Shown: positions 1 through 8,987, counted from the first letter of the stretch. The stretch: DNA of 36,764 bases from Photobacterium sanguinicancri (GCF_002265265.1 NZ_NOIF01000032.1:1-36764); one strand, 5' to 3'. A program made the numbers and translations. Notes: generated by a model from the sequence alone, not told the origin.

Positions 1-30
1 CGGCAGTGCTGGTTAGCACTGCCGTTTTTT
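1..30 (+). terminator. Rho-independent terminator of an upstream gene
   Basis: A perfect 10-bp stem (CGGCAGTGCT / AGCACTGCCG) with a GGTT loop is followed by six T. It would end a plus-strand transcript whose gene lies left of the window. The tetR-like gene arrives from the other side, but on that strand the hairpin has no T-run, so it is mainly a plus-strand terminator. Confidence 0.9.
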
Positions 31-65
31 GAATCTGAATGCTGCCCATTGCTGCTATTATTAAA

Positions 66-797
66 TTATTCTTGGTTCTCACAGCCCCATTCGCAGGGGA
101 GTTCGATCAAAATATCTTCTAATTTTTCTGGGTGTAGCATTTCTTCTTCTGTGACATTTAAGCGCATTGCCATATTGCGGTTAAATAACTCCCAGTGATT
201 GAGCAAGCATTGAGAGTAACTCGCGTCATCATGTTTCCAAGTTTCAATTAAGAACGGCTTGAGGTTTACCGCACCGCTGGCAAATATCATCATTTGCCAC
301 TTCATTTCCCACACGTTAATTGATGATTCAGGGAAATCTTCGTGGAAAGTATCAACAAGTTGGCTCACGAAATCTTCAAGATCACCTTTGCTATCAAAAA
401 AGTAATCCATCAGTTCATCACCTTGTCGGACGCCATCGGTGATAAGTTGAATAGGTTGCTGATGCACCAATTGTTGCGCCAATAACATGGTGATGAAACG
501 GTACAAGATGATATTGCTGGGTAAATCCGAGGGAATACTTTCTTGCAGTTTATACATGTATGACAGGAAGTAGACGTGTAAGCAGTCGCTAATGTTATGC
601 CAAATCTTTTCTTTACTACCGAAGTGGTGACGGATCAGGCTGTGAGATACGCCCGCACGTTCACTAATATTTCGTAGTGAAACGCGCTCATATCCCTGTT
701 CACAAAACATTTTTGCGGCAGTTTTCATAATCAGCAGCTTGGTTTCTTCGGCGGCCTGAGCGCTGCGACGGCCTTGTTTTCTTTCTGTCATCATCAT
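66..797 (-). CDS. TetR/AcrR-family transcriptional regulator
   Basis: A 243-residue DNA-binding regulator, probably the local repressor of the divergent RND efflux operon. The N-terminal third (about residues 15-62) has the TetR helix-turn-helix pattern: AAKMFCEQGYERVSLRNISE, then AGVSHSLIRHHFGSKE. The rest is a helical ligand/dimer domain with no recognisable specificity. Three consecutive ATG codons open the frame; the first was taken because it is nearest the purine-rich GGGA stretch upstream. The 156-bp gap to the pump operon carries a promoter overlapped by a palindrome (894-913), which fits TetR control of efflux genes. Family assignment is firm. The regulated target is inferred from position. 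Confidence 0.92.
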   Translation of the reverse strand: MMMTERKQGRRSAQAAEETKLLIMKTAAKMFCEQGYERVSLRNISERAGVSHSLIRHHFGSKEKIWHNISDCLHVYFLSYMYKLQESIPSDLPSNIILYRFITMLLAQQLVHQQPIQLITDGVRQGDELMDYFFDSKGDLEDFVSQLVDTFHEDFPESSINVWEMKWQMMIFASGAVNLKPFLIETWKHDDASYSQCLLNHWELFNRNMAMRLNVTEEEMLHPEKLEDILIELPCEWGCENQE

Positions 798-893
798 ATC
801 TATTTAATTTCCCACATCTTTTTTACCAGAAAATTGTTTGCTAGTCACCCTTGTGCTCACAGAAAATCTTTATTGTCCACCTGTGAAATATAC

Positions 894-921
894 TTGATCT
901 TAAGTTAGATCAACCTATACT
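894..921 (+). promoter_or_regulatory. Promoter of the RND operon overlapped by a TetR-type palindrome
   Basis: TTGATC (894-899) and TATACT (916-921), 16 bp apart, form a plausible sigma-70 promoter 33 bp before the first adaptor gene. An inverted repeat with 7-bp arms, TTGATCT / AGATCAA, spans 894-913 and covers the -35 box and spacer, a common place for a TetR-family operator. A second, widely spaced inverted repeat TGTCCAC (874-880) / GTGGACA (928-934) brackets the promoter. Confidence 0.55.
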
Positions 922-953
922 GCACGTGTGGACAGCATATATTAAAGAGAGAA

Positions 954-2036
954 ATGCACGTGATACAGCATCAGCCTTTTATAACTTCGTTTGCTAAATT
1001 AGCCGCTATTACGTTGTTAAGTAGTGTTTTAGTGGGGTGTAATCAGGCAAATTCAGAACCAACAAAAGATGTGATTAAGTCAGTGAAGCTTTTTGAAGTG
1101 CCTGTGAATGCAGCACAAGAAAGCAGTGAGTTCCCAGGCCTAGCGGAAGCAGAGCAACGTGCTCAGTTGTCATTTCAAGTTTCTGGTGAAGTGCAGAGTC
1201 TGATGGTTAACGTTGGTCAAAAAGTGGGTAAAGGCCAAGTATTGGCTGTTCTCGACGATAAAGATTATCGCCTTGCGTTCGATGCAAAGTTTGCTGAATA
1301 CGAATTAGCGAAAAGTCAGTTTGAACGTGCCAAGCAACTTTATGCCAAAAAACTTATCAGCACAGATCAATTTGACCGTAACGAAACGAGTTATAAAACA
1401 GCAACAACAAATATAGAACAAGCGAAAACAGATTTAGAAAATACGCTAATTACAGCCCCATTCGATGGTGTTGTTTCCCTTCGTCTTGTTAATCAACATC
1501 AGTTTGTTGGCGCTAATCAGACGATATTGAATATTCAAAATGTGGATAGCCTAGATGTCGCTTTTAATCTTCCGGTAACTTTCGTCGAGAAAGCGGGGTT
1601 GAAAGCAATACAAGTCGCGCCAGTTTGGGTGGTGATGGATAACTTTCCAAATGTGCCTATTCATGCCGAGCTGAAAGAACTTTCAACTCAACCTGATTTG
1701 GACACCAATACCTATAGCGCAAAAGTGACGATTCATCGGCCAGATGATTTAAATGTATTGTCGGGCATGGCTGGGAAGGTTCACTTCGCTAAGCCTAAAT
1801 CAGCATCAACATTTACTTTACCTGACGGCGCTTGGATCGAAAAACGAGAAAGCACTGGAACGGTTTGGCAATTTAACCCTGCGACTTCGGTTATTGACGC
1901 GCTTGAAGTGGATTTGGATGAAAACGGTAGTGTCACCGACGGTTTACCACAAGGTGCGGTGATTGTTATTGCTGGTGCGAAAGATCTGTATTCAGGCCAG
2001 CAAGTACGCGAATGGACTCGTGAAGGTGGAATTTAA
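954..2036 (+). CDS. RND efflux periplasmic adaptor (membrane fusion protein), first of two
   Basis: A 360-residue lipoprotein adaptor that would link the inner-membrane RND pump of this operon to an outer-membrane TolC-type channel. It starts with a signal peptide ending in a lipobox (SSVLVGC, Cys29). Two lipoyl/biotinyl-like half motifs follow: LSFQVSGEVQSLMVNVGQKV with KGQVLAVLDDKDY, and later LITAPFDGVVSLRLV. A helical hairpin lies between them (about residues 105-165). Length is normal for AcrA/MexA relatives. AAAGAGAG precedes the ATG. The second adaptor begins one base after the stop, so the genes are co-transcribed. No outer-membrane factor is encoded next to it, so an unlinked TolC is presumably used. 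Confidence 0.92.
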   Translation: MHVIQHQPFITSFAKLAAITLLSSVLVGCNQANSEPTKDVIKSVKLFEVPVNAAQESSEFPGLAEAEQRAQLSFQVSGEVQSLMVNVGQKVGKGQVLAVLDDKDYRLAFDAKFAEYELAKSQFERAKQLYAKKLISTDQFDRNETSYKTATTNIEQAKTDLENTLITAPFDGVVSLRLVNQHQFVGANQTILNIQNVDSLDVAFNLPVTFVEKAGLKAIQVAPVWVVMDNFPNVPIHAELKELSTQPDLDTNTYSAKVTIHRPDDLNVLSGMAGKVHFAKPKSASTFTLPDGAWIEKRESTGTVWQFNPATSVIDALEVDLDENGSVTDGLPQGAVIVIAGAKDLYSGQQVREWTREGGI

Positions 2037-2037
2037 C

Positions 2038-3117
2038 ATGCTGAAGAAAATGTCATTTATTGCTCTGTCTATGCTTTTCTTGCAAGGCTGTCAGGAACCG
2101 CCTGTCGTCGCTGAACAAAAAGCATTAGCTGTATCAACATTAACCGTGTCGGATCCTGTTGAAAGTCAGTACCGCATTTTTAACGGTCAGGTGGAAGCGG
2201 CTGAAAATACACCTTTATCATTTCGTGTTGAAGGTGAGCTTAAAAGTGTATTAGTGAATACAGGCCATACCGTCAAAAAAGGTCAGTTACTTGCTGAATT
2301 AGATGCAAGTAAATTTGAACAGAAGCAACGTGATGCGAGCGTGCAATACGCCTTAGCATCGAAGCAGTTGGAGCGTGGTCGGGAGCTGTTTTCAAAAAAA
2401 ATGATTTCGAAGGCGGAGTTTGATGAATTAAACGCAAATCAACGCTTAACGAAAGTGGCATTAGATTCTGCTAATGCGCGTCTTAATTACACCCGCTTAA
2501 CTGCACCATTTGATGGAATGGTTTCATCAACAACGAAAGAATCATTTGAAGCTGTTTCGCCTGGTGAAGCGGTGCTTAGTCTTTATCAAAACAATAAGGT
2601 CTATATCAATATTCCGGTATCAGACAATGTCATTGCCATGATTAATCCAGCGGAAAACAATACCGCTTATCAACCAATGGCGCAATTTGGATCGGATAAA
2701 CATGCTTTCCCTGTACGCTATTTTAAGCACAACAGTGAGCTAGAACCACAGACACAGACATACAGAGTGTGGTTTGAAATGTCGCAACAAACCCCCGCTA
2801 TTTTACCGGGTACCAGTGTTGCACTGCGCGTTAACATGGCAGAGGCGGGGTTAAGTACCTTACAAGGGTATCAACTTCCGATGATTGCTCTGCAAGCTGG
2901 TAACCGTAAAGGCCAGTTTTTTGTTTGGAAGCAGCGTGATGGGCTTGCACATAAAGTTGAAGTGGGTGTTGAGCAAGTTAACAATCAAGGTGTCATTGCA
3001 AGTAGTGGCGTTGAATTTGGCGATGTATTGATTACTTCAAGCTTACGTAAATTACGTGACGGTATGCCGACCTCAACCGTTCAACCTCGTACTGCAATCA
3101 TGGGATCTGCGCAGTGA
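2038..3117 (+). CDS. RND efflux periplasmic adaptor (membrane fusion protein), second of two
   Basis: A 359-residue paralogue of the preceding adaptor, also a lipoprotein (LFLQGC lipobox, Cys18). The half-motif LSFRVEGELKSVLVNTGHTV with KKGQLLAELDASKF and the later RLTAPFDGMVSS are typical of HlyD/AcrA-family fusion proteins. The frame is open further upstream, but ATG 2038 is preceded by AAGGTGG and gives a proper signal peptide, so it was chosen. Two different adaptors before one pump matches the VexIJK-like / VmeGHI-like arrangement known in Vibrio, where the adaptors probably assemble as a mixed hexamer. The stop overlaps the start of the next gene (GTGA), indicating translational coupling. 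Confidence 0.92.
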   Translation: MLKKMSFIALSMLFLQGCQEPPVVAEQKALAVSTLTVSDPVESQYRIFNGQVEAAENTPLSFRVEGELKSVLVNTGHTVKKGQLLAELDASKFEQKQRDASVQYALASKQLERGRELFSKKMISKAEFDELNANQRLTKVALDSANARLNYTRLTAPFDGMVSSTTKESFEAVSPGEAVLSLYQNNKVYINIPVSDNVIAMINPAENNTAYQPMAQFGSDKHAFPVRYFKHNSELEPQTQTYRVWFEMSQQTPAILPGTSVALRVNMAEAGLSTLQGYQLPMIALQAGNRKGQFFVWKQRDGLAHKVEVGVEQVNNQGVIASSGVEFGDVLITSSLRKLRDGMPTSTVQPRTAIMGSAQ

Positions 3118-3380
3118 AAATGGCTGTTTTCAGGCATCCGCGCATATTACTGAGATGGAGCTTTGTGATTCTAGTTACCGTCGTAAGTGTGTGGTTAATT
3201 AGTGCGCTGGGACAGTTTCTCGTGTGGCAATTTATTGGTGAACAAGTGCCAGGTATCGAAATTAATGTATCGCCAGATAATGCGATGCAGACGTATCAGA
3301 GTTCAGAGCGTTTCGCACTTAGCGATGCATTAAACATAGATCTGAATTTAATATCATTAGCTGTGGAGACAAAACGGTGA
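3114..3380 (+). CDS. Small single-pass membrane protein inside the RND operon
   Basis: An 88-residue protein of no family I recognise. One hydrophobic segment (about residues 15-40, rich in V, L, I, W) follows a positively charged N-terminus (RHPRILLR), which predicts a cytoplasmic N-terminus and a periplasmic tail of about 48 residues. It starts at GTG 3114, overlapping the adaptor stop as GTGA, and its own stop overlaps the pump's GTG start in the same way. An alternative ATG lies at 3120. Coupling on both sides makes it very likely to be translated. An accessory or assembly role for the pump is an inference from position only. Confidence 0.75.
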   Translation: MKMAVFRHPRILLRWSFVILVTVVSVWLISALGQFLVWQFIGEQVPGIEINVSPDNAMQTYQSSERFALSDALNIDLNLISLAVETKR

Positions 3381-6300
3381 GTATTGCCGAGTATTCAATC
3401 AAAAATAAAGTGATCAGTTGGCTATTCATCGTCATTCTGTCTGTTGGTGGTGTGACTTCATTTTTAGATTTAGGGCGTTTGGAAGATCCGGCTTTCACAC
3501 TGAAAGACGCAATGATTATTGCCACTTATCCGGGGGCTACATCAACGGAAGTGGAAGAGGAGCTGACTTACCCCTTAGAAAAAGCAGTTAGACAGCTGCC
3601 TTATATTGATAAGGTGACTTCAACGTCGTCTGCTGGTATGAGCCAAATTATGGTCAGCATGGACATGATCTATGGTCCTGACGAACTGCCGCAAATTTGG
3701 GATGAAATGCGCCGGAAAGTGAATGATCTTAGGCCAATATTGCCTACAGGCGTTCAATCGGTGCAGATTATCGATGATTTTGGTGATGTATTTGGCGTCA
3801 TGATCATGATGACGGGCAAAGGCTATTCTTACGTAGAATTAAAGCAGTATGCTGATTATTTAACGCGTGAATTGGAGCTAGTTGACGGTGTCGGAAAGGT
3901 GAGCATTACGGGCGATCAACAAGAACAAATCTTTGTTGAAATATCACTCGATCGCATGGCTGCACTTAACCTAGACATGAATACTATTGGTGGCTTACTT
4001 AACCAGCAAAACAGTGTTATCGCGTCGGGTGAGATGATGATCAATGGTCAAACATTGGCGATTCGTCCAAATGGCAATATGAATAGCGTTGAAGAATTAG
4101 AAAACCTTGTTATTCATGGGCGTGATACGGGTAACTTGATCCACCTAAAAGATGTGGCGACCATTACGCGCGGTGTCCAGGAAAAGCCAAGTAATGTGGT
4201 TACTTACAATGGTGAGCAAGCCATTAACCTTGGTATCTCTTTTTCTGAAGGCGTGAACGTAGTTGAAGTCGGTAAAAAAGTAGACGCACGGTTGTCAGAG
4301 CTAGAAAGCTTTAAACCTGCAGGTATTGATCTGAACTACTTTTATAACCAAGCGCAAGAAGTTGATAAGTCAGTGAAAGACTTTCTTATCAGCCTTGGGC
4401 AAGCCGTCGCGATTGTGATTGTTGTTTTACTGTTTGCTATGGGGCTACGCAGTGGTTTGATTATTGGTTTGGTGCTTTTACTAACGGTATTTGGCACATT
4501 CATCATGATGAACCTTAATAATATTGAACTGCATCGGATATCGCTTGGAGCATTGATTATTGCTCTCGGTATGTTGGTGGATAACGCGATAGTGGTGGTT
4601 GAAGGTATCTTGGTAGGCATGAAAAAAGGCCGAAGCAAAATTCAAGCAGCAACTGATATTGTTAAACAAACCCAGTGGCCTTTACTTGGGGCTACCGTGA
4701 TTGCCATTACCGCTTTCGCACCAATTGGTTTATCGGAAGATGCGAGTGGTGAATTTATGGGATCGCTGTTCTGTGTTCTGTGTTATTCATTATTTTTAAG
4801 CTGGATTACCGCTTTAACATTAACACCATTTTTAGCGGATTTATTGCTTAAAGATGAGCCCGTACGCTCTGAAGGTACAGAGGGAAATCAAGAGGAAGAA
4901 GACCCTTATAAAGGCGTATTGTTCATTGTGTTTGCAGCTACATTAAAATTTGCGTTGCGTTTTCGATGGTTGACGATGGCCAGCATGGTTGCTTTATTAG
5001 TTGGAGCTGTAATTGGCTTTGGTCATGTGAAGCAGTCGTTCTTTCCACCATCAAACACACCTATGTTCTATGTTGATATGTGGATGCCTGAAGGGACGGA
5101 TATTCGGGAAACAATTAAGCAGACAGACAGCGTTGAAAGTTACATTCGTAGCCAAGATAACGTTGAGTTTGTAACAACATCTGTTGGACAAGGCATGCAG
5201 CGCTTTTCGTTGACCTATCAACCAGAGAAAAGTTATGAAGCTTATGCGCAGCTTCAAGTAAGAACAACCAGTCGTGACAATATGTTCGACTTGTTGAATA
5301 AGCTTGATGCGTCACTGTCTACTGAGTTTGATCAACCAACCTTCCAGTTCAAATTGATGGAATTTGGACCTTCACCAGCGTCTAAAATTGAAGCTCGGAT
5401 CATTGGCCCAGATCCTCAAGTACTACGTGATATCGCAGTACAAGTAGAAGATATTTTGCTGCAAGACCCTGAATCACGCAATGTACGCCACGATTGGCGC
5501 GAACGTACGAAAGAATTGGTGCCACAGTTTAATGAATCGAAAGCTCGTCGTTTAGGTATTTCAAAAGAAGAACTATCGAATACGTTACAAATGGCCTATG
5601 GCGGTAACACCATAGGTGTTGTGCGCGATGGTACGCACATGCTGCCAGTTATCGCACGTCTGCCCGAAGTTGAACGTGTTGATTACGACACCTTGAAAAA
5701 CTTGAAGTTATGGAGCCCTGTACAGCAATCTTATGTGCCTATAGAGCAAGTGATCGATAACGTTGATTTAGCATGGTCAGAGCCACTTATTCAGCGAAGA
5801 GACCGTAAGCGTACCTTAACTGTTTTAGCTGATCACAATGTACTAGGTGATGATACAGCCGCTACGTTATTTGCACGTGTTCAGCCAAAAGTTGATGCCT
5901 TAGTACTCCCTGTGGGTTACAGCATTCAGTGGGGAGGGGAATATGAATCATCGAAAGATGCGCAAGAAGGTATGATGGGCTCTATGCCAATGGGCTACTT
6001 GCTGATGTTTATTATTACGATGTTGCTATTCAACTCTTTTAAGAAGCCGCTCGTGATTTGGGCGACAGTGCCATTATCTATTATTGGTGTGTCTATTGGC
6101 TTACTCGCCACGAATACACCGTTTAGTTTTACGGCATTGCTGGGTTTACTGAGTCTGAGCGGGATGATTTTGAAGAACGGTATCGTGTTATTGGATCAAA
6201 TTAACCTTGAATTAGATCAAGGTAAAGAACCGTACAACGCCATTTTGGATAGTGCTATTAGCCGTGTACGCCCGGTGAGTATGGCGGCAATAACAACGGT

Positions 6301-6454
6301 GCTTGGGATGATCCCATTGGTATTTGATGCATTCTTTGATTCACTGGCCATTACCATAATGGCAGGCCTTGGATTTGCAACCGTACTAACACTAATTGTT
6401 GTCCCTGTGATCTTTTCGTTGCTCTTTAATGTGAAGACACCAGAAAAAGCCTAA
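3377..6454 (+). CDS. RND multidrug efflux permease, AcrB (HAE1-like) family
   Basis: A 1025-residue inner-membrane proton-driven pump, normal length for the AcrB/MexB class. It has the N-terminal membrane helix, two large periplasmic loops and two sets of membrane helices. The TM4 signature reads LGMLVDNAIVVVEG (D402, N403) where AcrB has two Asp. TM10 retains the partner Lys in LSGMILKNGIVLLDQIN. Substrates cannot be read from sequence; drugs, bile salts or other amphiphiles are typical for the class. It starts at GTG 3377 overlapping the upstream small gene, and the operon ends at a strong hairpin 40 bp downstream. It is probably repressed by the divergent TetR protein. The family is certain, the exact orthologue is not. 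Confidence 0.95.
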   Translation: MSIAEYSIKNKVISWLFIVILSVGGVTSFLDLGRLEDPAFTLKDAMIIATYPGATSTEVEEELTYPLEKAVRQLPYIDKVTSTSSAGMSQIMVSMDMIYGPDELPQIWDEMRRKVNDLRPILPTGVQSVQIIDDFGDVFGVMIMMTGKGYSYVELKQYADYLTRELELVDGVGKVSITGDQQEQIFVEISLDRMAALNLDMNTIGGLLNQQNSVIASGEMMINGQTLAIRPNGNMNSVEELENLVIHGRDTGNLIHLKDVATITRGVQEKPSNVVTYNGEQAINLGISFSEGVNVVEVGKKVDARLSELESFKPAGIDLNYFYNQAQEVDKSVKDFLISLGQAVAIVIVVLLFAMGLRSGLIIGLVLLLTVFGTFIMMNLNNIELHRISLGALIIALGMLVDNAIVVVEGILVGMKKGRSKIQAATDIVKQTQWPLLGATVIAITAFAPIGLSEDASGEFMGSLFCVLCYSLFLSWITALTLTPFLADLLLKDEPVRSEGTEGNQEEEDPYKGVLFIVFAATLKFALRFRWLTMASMVALLVGAVIGFGHVKQSFFPPSNTPMFYVDMWMPEGTDIRETIKQTDSVESYIRSQDNVEFVTTSVGQGMQRFSLTYQPEKSYEAYAQLQVRTTSRDNMFDLLNKLDASLSTEFDQPTFQFKLMEFGPSPASKIEARIIGPDPQVLRDIAVQVEDILLQDPESRNVRHDWRERTKELVPQFNESKARRLGISKEELSNTLQMAYGGNTIGVVRDGTHMLPVIARLPEVERVDYDTLKNLKLWSPVQQSYVPIEQVIDNVDLAWSEPLIQRRDRKRTLTVLADHNVLGDDTAATLFARVQPKVDALVLPVGYSIQWGGEYESSKDAQEGMMGSMPMGYLLMFIITMLLFNSFKKPLVIWATVPLSIIGVSIGLLATNTPFSFTALLGLLSLSGMILKNGIVLLDQINLELDQGKEPYNAILDSAISRVRPVSMAAITTVLGMIPLVFDAFFDSLAITIMAGLGFATVLTLIVVPVIFSLLFNVKTPEKA

Positions 6455-6496
6455 TTACAAAGTGATGTCAGGAGGCTCTTGTCGGGTCGCCTGAAT

Positions 6497-6530
6497 AAAA
6501 AAAGGCCGCATGAGTATGCGGCCTTTTTTT
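6497..6530. terminator. Bidirectional terminator between RND pump and amidohydrolase
   Basis: An 8-bp GC stem (GGCCGCAT / ATGCGGCC, loop GAGT) is flanked by seven A on the left and eight T on the right, so it can end both the plus-strand pump operon and the minus-strand amidohydrolase transcript. Confidence 0.93.
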
Positions 6531-6562
6531 TAAGCGAATGAGTCGCCTACTGTATTAGCACG

Positions 6563-7969
6563 TTATTGAACTGTCTCACCACTTGCGATAACGGTTTTAC
6601 GAACCTTATCAGCGAATGCTTGTGCTTCATTACGCACTTCATTCTCATCAATCGTTGTCATAGAACGATCTTGCATTAGGATTTTACCGTCTACGATGGT
6701 GTGTTTCACATTCATCGCGTAAGCAGAATAAACCAAAGCAGAATAAGGGTTGTACATAGGCACCATGTTTGGCGCTTTGGTATCAATAATAATGATATCA
6801 GCCAGTTTACCGTCTTCAAGTGAGCCAATAGTGTCTTCCATATGAAGCGCACGTGCTGCGCCAATGGTCGCCATTTCGATAACTTGTTGCGGTGGCATTG
6901 CTGCGCGGTCGTGGTTAATCAACTTGTGCACTTTTGCCACTTGGTTGAATTCATCGATAGTACTTAAAGTGTTTCCAGACATTGGACCATCAGTGCCTAG
7001 ACCAACACGAATGTCTTTTTCTAGCATTTTGATGACAGGTGCGACACCTTTAGCTGACTTGATGTTAGCACTCATGTTATGTGCAACACCGACATCGTGT
7101 TTCTTCAACAGATCTAAATCACTGTCGGATGCATTAATCACATGCGCGCCGACTAATTTGTGCGTTAGGGCGCCAATATCGGCCATGTACTCAATCGGGG
7201 TTTTTCCGTTACTGCGTTTGGCGATAACTTCATTTTCACGATCTGATTCTGCAAGGTGAATCATTACAGGCACATCGTGTTCAAGGGATAGTTTAGTGAT
7301 CTTTTGTAGAACTTCTGTGGTGTTGGTGTACGGTGCATGCGGTGCAAATGCAGGGGTAATACGTGGGTGATCTTTGTATTCTTCAATAAAGTTTACCGCG
7401 TATTTGATACCTTCTTCTGCGTTTGCTGCATCGGCTACAGGGAATTTGATCACTGATTCACCGAGTACTGCGCGCATGCCAATTTCATCAACAGTTTTCG
7501 CAACTTCATCTTCAAAATAGTACATATCAGCATAGGTGGTGACACCACCTTTTAGCATTTCAATGTTACCAAGGCGTGCGCCAATACGTACCATTTCACG
7601 AGAGACTAATTCTTTTTCTAAAGGGAAAATATAGCGGTGTAGGCGATCTGGCACATCATCGGCTAACGATCGAAAAACCGTCATTGAAACGTGAGTATGG
7701 GTGTTGATTAACCCCGGCATCACGATGTCACCATCGGCATTGATCGTACGTTTGGCTTGGTATTCTTTAATATCGCTGCCGTCTGTCACTGCGACAATCT
7801 TATTGTCTTTAATCGCAACTAAACCATTATCAAAAATTTGTCGCTCTTGGTTCATTGTCAGAACCGTTGCATTTTGAATTAGAAGATCAACATTTTCAGC
7901 GGCGAAAGTTGACGTACTTGCCAGCGAAGCCGCTGCAAAAGAAAGAGCTAATAGTGTTTTCTTGAACAT
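6563..7969 (-). CDS. Exported amidohydrolase, SAH/MTA deaminase (TRZ/ATZ) type
   Basis: A metal-dependent hydrolase of 468 residues, resembling S-adenosylhomocysteine / 5-methylthioadenosine deaminases, which release ammonia from an adenine-type base. Ligands of the metallo-barrel are all visible: H91 and H93 (NTHTHVS), H238 (MIHLAES), H276 (GAHVIN) and D327 (GLGTDGP). Unlike the usual cytosolic enzymes it begins with a Sec signal peptide (MFKKTLLALSFAAASLAS..TFAAEN), so it should act in the periplasm. The frame extends upstream to a GTG at 7987, but ATG 7969 gives the clean signal peptide and was preferred; its ribosome-binding site is weak. The gene appears monocistronic. Fold and metal site are secure. 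Substrate is uncertain; another aminohydrolase substrate is possible. Confidence 0.88.
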   Translation of the reverse strand: MFKKTLLALSFAAASLASTSTFAAENVDLLIQNATVLTMNQERQIFDNGLVAIKDNKIVAVTDGSDIKEYQAKRTINADGDIVMPGLINTHTHVSMTVFRSLADDVPDRLHRYIFPLEKELVSREMVRIGARLGNIEMLKGGVTTYADMYYFEDEVAKTVDEIGMRAVLGESVIKFPVADAANAEEGIKYAVNFIEEYKDHPRITPAFAPHAPYTNTTEVLQKITKLSLEHDVPVMIHLAESDRENEVIAKRSNGKTPIEYMADIGALTHKLVGAHVINASDSDLDLLKKHDVGVAHNMSANIKSAKGVAPVIKMLEKDIRVGLGTDGPMSGNTLSTIDEFNQVAKVHKLINHDRAAMPPQQVIEMATIGAARALHMEDTIGSLEDGKLADIIIIDTKAPNMVPMYNPYSALVYSAYAMNVKHTIVDGKILMQDRSMTTIDENEVRNEAQAFADKVRKTVIASGETVQ

Positions 7970-8156
7970 GATGAATACCACAGTCACGGATGATGCGCAG
8001 ATGATACTGACATCTAAAAGCTTGCAAATCAGTTATTAATAATTTGCGTACTATATGTGATGTAGCTCTAGTTTTGATGGCGTCAGAGGGATTTGTTTGG
8101 TGAATTTAGCAGCATTTTTTGCATGGCGAAACGTTTGCGTCTCGTATTTACCGCGG

Positions 8157-8789
8157 TTAAGAGGCATTTATACGAAAATGGCCTGTTAGCACAATATACT
8201 TATGGAGTATGGCGTGGCCATTGGTGCGATGGAGCGGGTGGTGTACTTGTAGATGAGCATCATCCACCGCATAGCTTGCTTGTAAGGTGCTTTTCAGACT
8301 TGTAGAACTGTCTAATAAACGAATGCCATCTTGAACATAGTTATCTAGCGCCGTAGGAAGCTGTCCTAACCACCAAGCTGGAATTTCTTTACTTGCTTTA
8401 CTGCGATCAAACCAATGATCAGCAACAACCAATAAATGATTTTCTTGGTCTGGGTTTTGTTGCTCAAGCACGCCGTCTATCGCCGTTAATAGGGCTTGGC
8501 GACGGGCTAAATTGGCACTTAACAAACGATGTGCGACGATCCAAATGGTAAATGAATGTGTTTGTAACTTAAAAATAGGCTGAGGCAGGTTATTGGTGTC
8601 TTCAATCTGACTGAGTTCTGCAGCGATATCAGAGTTTGACAAGGTCGTCATAATACGGCGGCAAAGGGCTTTACCTAAATGGTTTTCGCGCATACCACGG
8701 TTATGCACCGTCGGGTAATGCTGTTCGCATAATTGTTGGCAGTCAGCTTGAAACTGCTGGATACTGACAGTAAGTAGATCACTGACCAA
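8157..8789 (-). CDS. Conserved-looking protein of unknown function
   Basis: A 210-residue soluble protein with no signal peptide, membrane segment or motif I can name. Two Trp-containing patches (FTIWIVAHRLLSANLARRQA and KEIPAWWLGQLPTALDNYV) and a His-rich C-terminal end (DAHLQVHHPLHRTNGH) are the most distinctive parts. The only start near the beginning is TTG at 8789, but GAGG lies 8 bp upstream at good spacing, so a TTG start is believable; the next in-frame ATG would remove 32 residues. It sits alone between the amidohydrolase and msrQ, on the same strand as both, with gaps near 190-200 bp on each side. It reads as a real gene because the frame is long and base use resembles the neighbours. 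Confidence 0.7.
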   Translation of the reverse strand: MVSDLLTVSIQQFQADCQQLCEQHYPTVHNRGMRENHLGKALCRRIMTTLSNSDIAAELSQIEDTNNLPQPIFKLQTHSFTIWIVAHRLLSANLARRQALLTAIDGVLEQQNPDQENHLLVVADHWFDRSKASKEIPAWWLGQLPTALDNYVQDGIRLLDSSTSLKSTLQASYAVDDAHLQVHHPLHRTNGHAILHKYIVLTGHFRINAS

Positions 8790-8987
8790 GGTGGAACCTC
8801 GAAAACAACATGAAAGACAAAGTGTTAACTGAAAATACAGCTAAGATCTGATTATCCTAGCAGAAAATTCCACGATGTCTTACAAGAATTGTCTAGAGAG
8901 CGACTTTTTGCTGGTTTCCGCATCAAGAAGCGTGAAGCTATCCCCATTAGCACTATTATTATGGCGGTTCTATATGCTTCTTGTTTA

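Noticed and set aside
1753..1962. Alternative frame inside the first adaptor gene
   Set aside because: It lies wholly within a well-supported gene and has the composition of an out-of-frame shadow.
6864..7259. Plus-strand frame of 131 codons inside the amidohydrolase gene
   Set aside because: It is antisense to conserved metal-site motifs, Cys/Ser-rich and without a ribosome-binding site.
8924..8983. Inverted repeat CAAGAAGC / GCTTCTTG downstream of msrQ
   Set aside because: The 8-bp arms are separated by 44 bp with no T-run; likely chance.
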